NCBI RefSeq assembly: GCF_030296755.1
Contig: NZ_AP027741.1
Span: 1,612,001 to 1,676,000 of the forward strand
Direction: 5' to 3'
DNA length: 64,000 nt
Source: Methylophaga marina
GTDB taxonomy: Bacteria > Pseudomonadota > Gammaproteobacteria > Nitrosococcales > Methylophagaceae
The notes under the pieces are model-generated. The model saw only the letters and a program-made list of their open reading frames with translations. It did no database searches and was not told the origin of the DNA. Within the stretch, counting starts at the first letter, position 1; each line of letters starts with the position of its first letter. A program made the translations under genes and the position numbers. Positions 58,401 to 64,000 of this stretch are shown here, in pieces.

Positions 58401-58615
58401 ATCCCCGTTAGGTTTTGTTCGATCACCTGAATAACGGTGTCCTCAACCGTTTTAGCAGAAGCACCAGGATAGGCAGTACTGATTTCTACTGAGGGTGGGG
58501 CGACCGTCGGATATTGGGATATCGGTAATTGAACAATGGAAATTATCCCTGCCAACATAATAATGATGGAGATTACCCAGGCAAAAACAGGGCGATCAAT
58601 AAAAAATCTAGCCAT
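55481..58615 (-). CDS. RND multidrug efflux transporter, HAE1 family (AcrB/MexB-like)
   Basis: 1044 residues with the standard 12-helix, two-large-loop layout. [20 protein letters not shown] is the N-terminus. Proton-relay aspartates lie in [18 protein letters not shown] (about 407-408), with [15 protein letters not shown] in the second half. Proton-driven export of drugs, dyes or solvents from the periplasm and inner membrane. It works with the periplasmic adaptor and outer-membrane channel genes on either side. Confidence 0.97.
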   Translation of the reverse strand: MARFFIDRPVFAWVISIIIMLAGIISIVQLPISQYPTVAPPSVEISTAYPGASAKTVEDTVIQVIEQNLTGIDNVLYMSGTSDSSGAGSLTVTFNPGTDADIAQVQVQNKLQSAMPLLPQAVQNQGIEVTKSSAAFLMVLGFYSDDGSMDKYDIADYVSANIKDPLSRINGVGQIQVFGSQYAMRIWLNPDKLAHYKLTTTDVTSAISAQNVQIAAGELGGAPAVKGQEFNASIIVQTQLETPEQFGQIILRVNEDGSRIKLSDVARIELGGENYQFETEYNRQPAAGIGINLASGANALETAQKIRERIDELSPYFPNSLQVVYPYDTTPSVRISIENVIHTLIEAIVLVFLVMYLFLQNIRATLIPTIAVPIVLLGTFAVLFAFGFSINTLTMFAMVLAIGLLVDDAIVVVENVERVMHEDGLSPREATRKSMDQITSALVGIVLVLSAVFIPMAFFGGSTGVIYRQFSVAIVSAMALSVLVALTLTPALCATLLRAGDDEHNDKKGFFGWFNRNFNRATNKYQSSVGHMIHRTGRYMVIYLLIVGVLAVLFTKLPTSFLPEEDQGTMFTLMTLPANASKQRSAEVMNKIEDYYLDQEKDSVNSVFSIIGFSFAGRGQNNGMAFTDMKPWDERPGQELSVQGVAGRAFQYFASIKNAMIFPIIPPSITELGNASGFDLQLKDVGGQGHAALMNARNQLLGMAAQDPRLTGVRPNGQEDTPQFKIDVDHTKAAAFGVDLNQINQTFNTAWASTYVNDFIDNGRVKKVYVQGDAPYRMMPEDVSKWYVRNDDNEMVSLGSLSEGRWIYGSPRLERYNGVSSVNIQGEGAPGVSSGDAMKAMEELVAKLPSGFAYEWTGQSYQERESGDQAPLLYAISIMVVFLCLAALYESWSVPFSVLMVIPLGIIGAVLFTMARGLSNDVYFQVGLLTTIGLASKNAILIVEFAKALYEDGMSLIDATMEAVRMRLRPIIMTSLAFMLGVLPLMIATGAGSGSQNAIGTGVFGGVFTATALAIFFIPVFFVVVFSLREKLTKKSSHDEVKRA

Positions 58616-58617
58616 GA

Positions 58618-59781
58618 TTACGCTCCGTTACCTGCCGTTTGTAAGGTATTGTTATCAATCTTCACTGGTGCATCTGGTGCGACTTTTTGCAGGCCTTCAA
58701 CAATGATTTGATCGCCGGCAATGAGTCCTGACTTCACAATCCAGTCGTCATCAATAGCCCTGTCCAGTTCCAGTTGACGTAGCTCTACTTTATTTTCTTT
58801 GTTGACCACCAAAGCCGTGGCATTACCTTCACGGTCAAACGTGATGCCTTTTTGTGGTGCCAGGATGACGTTGTCCAGCTTCCCTTCTTCAATCGTGGCT
58901 TTCACGAACATGCCGGGCAAGAGCAGCTTATCTGGGTTTGGCATAATGGCCCTCAATACCACATCACCTGTAGTTGGGTCTACATTGGCCTCGGCAAATT
59001 GTAAGGTGCCAGTTTCTGAGTAAGGACTGCCATCTTCCAGTGTCAGAGTGACTTTAGGGGCTTTCTCTTTGTTTATCTGACGGGCAATGATTCGCTTACG
59101 TAAATCCAGTAGGTGTTTCGATGGCTGTGAAATATCAATGTATATTGGGTCGAGCTGGTTGATGGTGGTCAATACAGCAGCTTGTTGTGCGGTTACCAAG
59201 GCACCTTCAGTGAAGTTAGACTTACCTATCTGACCTGATATGGGAGCATAGACATGAGTGTAGTTCAAATTGGTCTCTGCCGTCTTTAATGTGGCTTCCT
59301 GCACTTTGATATCCGCTTCTGTTTGCTGATAAGTGGCTAAGGCATCATCGTAATCTTGCTGACTGATGGCATTATCAGCAAGCAGATTTTTGTATCTGGC
59401 TTCTTTAGACTTCGCTGTCTGGAAAGCAGCCTTGGCTCGCATTAATTGTGCTTTAGCATTGGCCACCTCAGCTTGATATAAAGCGGCATCAATTTGATAT
59501 AGCTGCTGACCTTCTTTTACTTGAGCGCCTTCTTCAAAAAGACGTTTCTCGATAATCCCATTCACCTGTGGGCGGACTTCAGCTTGTCTGAAAGCTGTAG
59601 TCCGAGCAGGTAATACACTGCGTAATGTTACTTTTTGTGGTGCCAGCGTGACCACATCCACATGACTGGTTTGCTTCTGGCCTGCCTGGCCAGCTTGCTG
59701 TTGTTGGTCAGACTGACATGCTGTTAATACAAGCAATACAGACAATGTTATGACACGAAGAAAAGAAGGTGAGATTTTCAT
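58618..59781 (-). CDS. RND efflux periplasmic adaptor (AcrA-like)
   Basis: 387 residues. Start ATG 59781 is chosen because GGAG lies 6 bases upstream; an ATG four codons earlier overlaps the tetR stop. The signal peptide and lipobox end in VLTAC (lipidated Cys near residue 22). [20 protein letters not shown] is the biotinyl-lipoyl region, with a coiled-coil hairpin ([20 protein letters not shown] and on) and a beta-barrel. It links the RND pump to the outer-membrane channel. Confidence 0.95.
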   Translation of the reverse strand: MKISPSFLRVITLSVLLVLTACQSDQQQQAGQAGQKQTSHVDVVTLAPQKVTLRSVLPARTTAFRQAEVRPQVNGIIEKRLFEEGAQVKEGQQLYQIDAALYQAEVANAKAQLMRAKAAFQTAKSKEARYKNLLADNAISQQDYDDALATYQQTEADIKVQEATLKTAETNLNYTHVYAPISGQIGKSNFTEGALVTAQQAAVLTTINQLDPIYIDISQPSKHLLDLRKRIIARQINKEKAPKVTLTLEDGSPYSETGTLQFAEANVDPTTGDVVLRAIMPNPDKLLLPGMFVKATIEEGKLDNVILAPQKGITFDREGNATALVVNKENKVELRQLELDRAIDDDWIVKSGLIAGDQIIVEGLQKVAPDAPVKIDNNTLQTAGNGA

Positions 59782-59792
59782 TAATAACTCCA

Positions 59793-60389
59793 TTATTGAG
59801 TCTCAATTTTTGACGTTGATATGGCATTCCATGAAGCATCCAACATGGTATTCAGATCATCCGGGGATATTTTGATAGTGCCTCGAAGCTGTTGCCCTGC
59901 AAGGTTGACATAGGGCTCTATACCAAAGCTGCTCAGTACGTCATTGGGTAAATTTTTCAAGATGCCTTGTTTACGACCTTGTTCATATAAGTCAGAAAGT
60001 GGCTGTAATTGACGCCAAGTGTCTTCATAAAGATCATCCAGTACGTTTTCAGGCAGGTGATCGAATTGAGGCTTACACAAAGTCATGCACTTATTATTTA
60101 GAAAAAATTGCCATAGCCGTATACATAGCTCCCGATACTGTTGCTCTAGTGGCAGAGTGGTATCGTGACTCTCAAAAATAGCGTCTGCGACTGTGCTAAT
60201 GATGTTGCTGTGTAAACTGACGATTAACTCATCTTTGTCTTTGAAATACAGGTACACAGTACCTGCCGCAACCCCGGCTTCTGCGGCAAGCTGCTTTATA
60301 GAAAAACCATGGAATCCTTTTGTAGCTAATAGCTTTAGCGTTGCCGATAAGATGGCTTGATGTTTATCCTTTGATGAGGATGCACACAT
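59793..60389 (-). CDS. TetR/AcrR-family repressor of the efflux operon
   Basis: 198 residues from ATG 60389. The N-terminal helix-turn-helix (FSIKQLAAEAGVAAGTVYLYFKDKDELI, about 31-58) is classic TetR/AcrR. A ligand-binding helical domain follows. An upstream in-frame ATG at 60425 would begin inside the 48-bp palindrome, so 60389 is preferred despite a weak RBS. It is the first gene of the efflux operon; its stop overlaps the adaptor frame. It likely represses the operon through the palindrome immediately upstream. Confidence 0.92.
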   Translation of the reverse strand: MCASSSKDKHQAILSATLKLLATKGFHGFSIKQLAAEAGVAAGTVYLYFKDKDELIVSLHSNIISTVADAIFESHDTTLPLEQQYRELCIRLWQFFLNNKCMTLCKPQFDHLPENVLDDLYEDTWRQLQPLSDLYEQGRKQGILKNLPNDVLSSFGIEPYVNLAGQQLRGTIKISPDDLNTMLDASWNAISTSKIETQ

Positions 60390-60391
60390 GA

Positions 60392-60439
60392 GTTTTACCC
60401 ATAAAATGAATGAACGTTCATTCATTTTATGGGTAAAAC
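60392..60439. promoter_or_regulatory. 48-bp perfect palindrome, probable TetR operator
   Basis: Bases 60392-60439 are a perfect inverted repeat with 24-base arms and no spacer, centred at 60415/60416. The core TGAATGAACGTTCATTCA (60407-60424) looks like a TetR/AcrR-family operator. It ends two bases before the tetR start codon, so a bound repressor would block transcription or initiation of the whole pump operon. Confidence 0.82.
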
Positions 60440-60477
60440 CCTTTTTAGTAAAGTGTCATTTTGTGATGCTTATCTAA

Positions 60478-61743
60478 CTATTCAGATTTGACCGCGTTAC
60501 GGAGATTTTGTAAACGCGCAATATCAGCATCGAGCTCTAATGCTAATAGAGCACGTTGATAGGCCAGATCAGAGTGCTTTTCAACACACTCTGCAAAGCA
60601 GTCAGGGGAGATTTGTTTTAAAGCGAGTAATGATTTTTGTAGGCGTAGATGAATTTCCAGCATACCAGCACCATCTCTACTGATGGGGAGGAATATATCG
60701 TCAAATAAACTATCGAGTTTGACTTCCGGCATGCGTACATAAGGGTAGGCAATATTGTCATTTGAATCGTCAAGTTTTTTATGATCACACCAGAGTGATA
60801 GTACTCTCACAGCACGACTCAATATATCGATGGCTGTTCCAGGATCATTAACAGCAGGAGACAGGGCTCTTGATGCAATCTCAGCTAATACGGTGAATCC
60901 AAAGCGGGGGTCCTGATCAAATGATCTCAAGTCATTAATGGACAGGGCTTTGATGACGGTTTCATCAATTGAATCAGACTGTTTACCATCATAATAAGCG
61001 ACAGCTTCACCGGGATGAACAAAATGCCCAGGCTCGATGTATAAACAAATTTCAGTTTCATTAGACTCGGCACAACGATTTAATCCGCCTAAATCGATGT
61101 GTTCAATATATCCCACCTTGTTAATATAAACTGCATTCTTGCCTTTCTTAGGTGGATTTTCTTTATCTAAGCGTTTTGCACCAAGACATGGATAGTCAAT
61201 ACGCTGTTTCATGGCTTGGGTGAGAGCATCTTCCACACGATTCGTGGTTTCACTCAACCGGCCTAACAATGATAGGTGTTCAATCCAACGTAGTATAGTG
61301 ACAACGATGAGGATGATAACGCCGATAGTGACGGTGAAGAGAATCAAACGTCCATTTTCACCATATACATCAGTGCTTAACGCGATAATACCGACCAAAC
61401 TATATAAAAAAGAACCAATGAAGGTGGCCAGCACATTTTGTGTGGTTGAGTCCTGCCTGACCAATTGCGTTGCTCGTGGTGTCGCACTTGAACTTGCAGC
61501 GGTATAGGCAGAGACCATGACACTGAGGGAAAAGGTGGTCACGGCAAGCATGCTGGAAGCCAGAATATTGAGAATGCCACGGACGGCTTCCGAACCAATT
61601 TCAAAGGGTAGTGGACTCTCAATTAAAGACTGCACAGGAATGGCAATGAGTGCCGTTACGATGGCGAGTACAGCGAATAGTGATGCCCTCAACCATAAAG
61701 TTCTCGTTAGTTGAGTTAACAACCATCGCCATTTCGAAATCAT
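60478..61743 (-). CDS. DUF2254 membrane protein
   Basis: 421 residues. Four membrane segments lie in the first ~145 residues (ASLFAVLAIVTALIAIPVQ, ILASSMLAVTTFSLSVMVSAY, VLATFIGSFLYSLVGIIAL, LFTVTIGVIILIVVTILRW). A soluble domain follows with FGFTVLAEIASRALSPAVNDPGTAI split motifs (ASRALSPAVNDPGTAID is the DUF2254 hallmark). Function unknown. Single gene; the palindrome and tetR lie downstream on the same strand. Confidence 0.9.
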   Translation of the reverse strand: MISKWRWLLTQLTRTLWLRASLFAVLAIVTALIAIPVQSLIESPLPFEIGSEAVRGILNILASSMLAVTTFSLSVMVSAYTAASSSATPRATQLVRQDSTTQNVLATFIGSFLYSLVGIIALSTDVYGENGRLILFTVTIGVIILIVVTILRWIEHLSLLGRLSETTNRVEDALTQAMKQRIDYPCLGAKRLDKENPPKKGKNAVYINKVGYIEHIDLGGLNRCAESNETEICLYIEPGHFVHPGEAVAYYDGKQSDSIDETVIKALSINDLRSFDQDPRFGFTVLAEIASRALSPAVNDPGTAIDILSRAVRVLSLWCDHKKLDDSNDNIAYPYVRMPEVKLDSLFDDIFLPISRDGAGMLEIHLRLQKSLLALKQISPDCFAECVEKHSDLAYQRALLALELDADIARLQNLRNAVKSE

Positions 61744-61810
61744 TGTTTGTCCTTATATCAGCTTCATTTCAGCATAATGAAGCAATTACCCTTAGGCAAC
61801 TCTGCAGGCA

Positions 61811-61840
61811 AAAAAACCGATGTCTAAGCATCGGTTTTTT
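61811..61840 (-). terminator. Rho-independent terminator after erpA
   Basis: AAAAAACCGATG (61811-61822), loop TCTAAG, CATCGGTTTTTT (61829-61840). This perfect 12-bp stem with A/T flanks closes the argC-to-erpA unit on the minus strand. Confidence 0.93.
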
Positions 61841-61858
61841 TCAGGGCTTAATTCGTTT

Positions 61859-62203
61859 CTATGGTGAGAAAGATGAACCACAACCACAAGTTGTTGTGGC
61901 ATTGGGGTTACGTATAACAAATTGAGAGCCTTCAATACCGTCTGTGTAATCAATCTCTGCGCCAACCAAGTATTGATAACTGGCTGGATCAATAAGCAAA
62001 GTGACACCGCTTTTTTCAACTTGTGTATCACCATCGCTGACATCTTCTTCGAAGGTAAAACCATATTGAAAGCCTGAGCAACCGCCGCCAGTAATGAATA
62101 CACGTAATTTGAGTTGTTCATTACCTTCTTCAGCAATAAGATCGCTGACTTTTGCTGCCGCTGCCTCAGTAAAGATAATTGGGCTGGGCATTTCGCTTGT
62201 CAT
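61859..62203 (-). CDS. erpA: iron-sulfur cluster insertion protein ErpA
   Basis: 114 residues, A-type carrier. Three conserved cysteines bind the cluster: one in [15 protein letters not shown] (about residue 42) and two in the C-terminal [10 protein letters not shown] (about 106 and 108). It delivers Fe-S clusters to apo-enzymes such as IspG/IspH. Last gene of the argC-DUF6776-bactofilin-erpA group, 64 bases after the bactofilin gene. Confidence 0.95.
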   Translation of the reverse strand: MTSEMPSPIIFTEAAAAKVSDLIAEEGNEQLKLRVFITGGGCSGFQYGFTFEEDVSDGDTQVEKSGVTLLIDPASYQYLVGAEIDYTDGIEGSQFVIRNPNATTTCGCGSSFSP

Positions 62204-62267
62204 GTCATCACTCCGATAAATGGTTAATTAATAGCCATTATCCAATTCTGACTAAATTAGTCAAGAT

Positions 62268-62711
62268 TTAGCTTTTTTGCTCAAGATGGAATGACTCATT
62301 TTCATCAAATACTTCATGCTCAACGTTCAGTATGTCTTCTTCTTCGTCCTGAGCACGAATTAAGTGACCGTTCACTTCACTACCCATTGCCATCTCAATC
62401 ATGCGGTAATAAAGGTTGCCATTGATACGCGCCTTTGGTGCAAGCTCAACATGTTCGGAGGCAAAAACATTGCCATTTATTTCGCCATTGATAATCAGAT
62501 TAGGCACGCGAACCTCGCCTTCAATCTTACCTTGGTCACTGATGGTGAGTAGTGAGGAATCTTCGTTGGCGATAATCGAACCTTGAATACTGCCGTCAAT
62601 GCGTAAACCACCACTGAAATGAATATCACCTTTTATGTGAGTATCACGACCAATTAATGTATCGATACGTGTGGTTGTTTTTTTCTTTTTTGGTTTATCT
62701 TTTTTAAACAT
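62268..62711 (-). CDS. bactofilin
   Basis: 147 residues from ATG 62711 (GAGG 6 bases upstream). A lysine-rich N-terminus (FKKDKPKKKKTTTR) is followed by the right-handed beta-helix bactofilin domain: DTLIGRDTHIKGDIHFSGGL, IDGSIQGSIIANEDSS, KIEGEVRVPNLIINGEINGN and VFASEHVELAPKARING. An acidic tail follows. Bactofilins polymerise into cytoskeletal filaments that organise the cell envelope. Confidence 0.93.
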   Translation of the reverse strand: MFKKDKPKKKKTTTRIDTLIGRDTHIKGDIHFSGGLRIDGSIQGSIIANEDSSLLTISDQGKIEGEVRVPNLIINGEINGNVFASEHVELAPKARINGNLYYRMIEMAMGSEVNGHLIRAQDEEEDILNVEHEVFDENESFHLEQKS

Positions 62712-62723
62712 GATCAACCTCGT

Positions 62724-63414
62724 TTATGGCAGGGGCGGCGTGACTTCCCAGTTAAAAGTACGTGTAGTGAGTGTTTTTTTACCTTGTTTTAACTCAATTT
62801 TCAGGCTTTTGGGTTGTTCATTCTGTTCTATGTTCAATGTGCCTTCAAGCACTTGCACGTGTTTTAACTTTAACCCATGTGTGTTGATTAAGCGGGGGGG
62901 CTTTATCGTCATTGAATTGAAGCGCTACCAAGACATCACCCTTAATGGCTTTGGAAATTTTTTTCCCTTGAGTAATCACAATTCGGTAGAAATACTGGCT
63001 TGGATTATCCGGATTTGGCCTCAGGTGAAGTTCACGAATCTGAAGTTCACTACTGGCATTACCCTGGGTAATATTCTGGTAGAACAATAATTCTTTATTC
63101 AACTCGATAACTTGATTTTGTAGTTTTTCCAAGTTCGATTGAAGCTGCGAATCAGTGGCATCCTGCATAGCCTGCATTCTTGAAATGTCATTGACCTGAG
63201 CGGTGAGCAACTTATTTTGTTCGAGTAAATTCTGGTTTTCTGCGTGTAGCTGTTCGTTTTGTTCTTTCAATGCAGTGATTTGAGCATTTTGCTCATTCTG
63301 CCATTGCGTGGTCCAGTACCACAGTAATGCTGCTGATATTGCCAAAGTTATTAGCAATATCAACAAGGTACGATAAGGACGTCTATGATGAATTACATAG
63401 GGTTTATCAATCAT
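62724..63414 (-). pseudogene. DUF6776-like coiled-coil membrane protein, frameshifted
   Basis: Start ATG 63414 overlaps the argC stop. One membrane segment (TLLILLITLAISAALLWYW, about 16-34) is followed by a long periplasmic coiled coil (QITALKEQNEQLHAENQNLL and on), then a beta domain. The frame breaks at the G7 run 62894-62900. Removing one base gives KAPRLINTHGLKLKH and a 229-residue protein ending FNWEVTPPLP. Family assignment is moderate, based on architecture and on its place between argC and the bactofilin gene. The disruption looks like an inserted base in a homopolymer. Confidence 0.75.
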
Positions 63415-64000
63415 CAGGGCATCATCGCAATAACATTAATCCCTGTTTTTTCATCAAGGCCAAACATGATATTCATATTATGGATTGCCTGGCCTGAAGC
63501 ACCTTTCACCAGGTTGTCGATGACTGAAAGTACCACCACCGTATCACTATTTTGTGGCTGGTGAACGGCGATACGACACACATTACTACCTTGTACACTA
63601 CGTGTTTCCGGCATTGAGCCGTGAGGCATGACATCAACGAATGGTTCATTCGCGTAACGATCTTCAAATATTTTTTGTATATCCACATCCTGTGTCGTTA
63701 GACGACCATATAACGTGGCATGAATACCTCTGACCATTGGCGCTAGATGAGGAATAAACGTCAAATCCACTTTACGCTGACAATGCTCTGACAATACCTC
63801 GCGAATTTCAGGTAAGTGACGATGGCCATTGACACCATAAGCCTTAAAGCTGCCACTGGTTTCTGCCATTAACATGGGAATGGCTGCTTTTCTGCCAGCA
63901 CCACTGACACCGGTTTTGGCATCGGCAATTAAATGCATCGGGTCAATTAACCCTGCTTCCAGTAATGGTAAAAAGCCTAGTTCAGTAGCAGTAGGATAGC
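63414..64000 (-). CDS. argC: N-acetyl-gamma-glutamyl-phosphate reductase, 5' end outside window
   Basis: About 195 C-terminal residues are present and the frame is open to base 64000. The catalytic Cys is at the very edge in [31 protein letters not shown], the His in [28 protein letters not shown] and [21 protein letters not shown] (cited in parts) confirm ArgC. It makes N-acetylglutamate semialdehyde with NADPH in arginine synthesis. argH is elsewhere in the window, so the arg genes are scattered. Confidence 0.96.
   Translation of the reverse strand, partial: YPTATELGFLPLLEAGLIDPMHLIADAKTGVSGAGRKAAIPMLMAETSGSFKAYGVNGHRHLPEIREVLSEHCQRKVDLTFIPHLAPMVRGIHATLYGRLTTQDVDIQKIFEDRYANEPFVDVMPHGSMPETRSVQGSNVCRIAVHQPQNSDTVVVLSVIDNLVKGASGQAIHNMNIMFGLDEKTGINVIAMMP

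Noticed and set aside
61792-62136. 114-codon ORF overlapping erpA on the same strand
   Set aside because: It is the shifted frame of erpA; the erpA frame has the conserved cysteines.
1-64000. CRISPR arrays, rRNA and tRNA genes, prophage
   Set aside because: Reading through, I saw no regularly spaced repeats, no rRNA blocks, no tRNA-like cloverleaf motifs and no phage structural genes.

Overview
The window reads as chromosome of a marine methylotrophic gammaproteobacterium, most likely Methylophaga. The main reason is a flavin monooxygenase (9675-11045) that, from memory, matches the characterised trimethylamine monooxygenase of Methylophaga along its whole length. About 3 kb away is a DUF1989-GcvT fusion gene (14147-16470) of the trimethylamine N-oxide demethylase (Tdm) type. 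Housekeeping blocks are typical of Gammaproteobacteria: hemCDXY with argH divergent, dnaA-dnaN opposite rpmH-rnpA-yidD-yidC-mnmE, and argC-bactofilin-erpA.

Layout. 1-339: 3' end of a lipid kinase gene. 341-5039: an AT-rich accessory strip of small orphan genes (membrane protein, P-loop kinase, two secreted proteins, broken methyltransferase, small acidic protein) with one good integron attC-like palindrome at 1777-1894. 5413-8733: diguanylate cyclase, rlmJ, and a frameshifted glutamine amidotransferase gene. 8762-18043: methylamine region, with a tmm-cupin-MOSC operon, a sensor kinase / LuxR regulator / PAS protein operon, the tdm-type gene, a soluble minimal chemotaxis transducer and a cupredoxin. 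18199-24029: dsbG, then eutR divergent from eutB-eutC-amt and a 55-residue membrane protein. 24600-26848: DUF3649 / PepSY reductase / DUF3325 iron-type operon. 26793-34046: argH and hemC-hemD-hemX-hemY-kef. 34096-41558: minus-strand genes, including an ethylene-receptor-like diguanylate cyclase, the DUF3482-DUF2868 pair, cbiZ and a lipoprotein/metalloprotease pair. 41991-48478: dnaN, dnaA and the rpmH-mnmE cluster. 48484-53995: LysR regulator, SDR, MFS exporter, amino-acid symporter, gloA and a PLDc_N small protein. 54057-60439: tetR-led RND efflux operon with a 48-bp perfect palindrome upstream. 60478-64000: DUF2254, erpA, bactofilin, a DUF6776-like coiled-coil protein and argC (cut by the window edge).

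How the genes fit together. Tmm oxidises trimethylamine to its N-oxide, and the Tdm-type enzyme would split that to dimethylamine and formaldehyde for one-carbon metabolism. EutBC would release ammonia from ethanolamine, and Amt would retain or import it. CbiZ may salvage corrinoid for the B12-dependent EutBC. Two diguanylate cyclases, a PAS kinase system and a soluble transducer suggest several environmental inputs.

Data quality matters here. Twelve genes carry thirteen single-base frame disruptions, nearly all in homopolymer runs. Restoring one base rejoins a full-length family member each time. Uncorrected sequencing error is the simplest explanation, so the broken genes below should be treated as probably intact in the organism. 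I noticed no rRNA, tRNA or CRISPR array.
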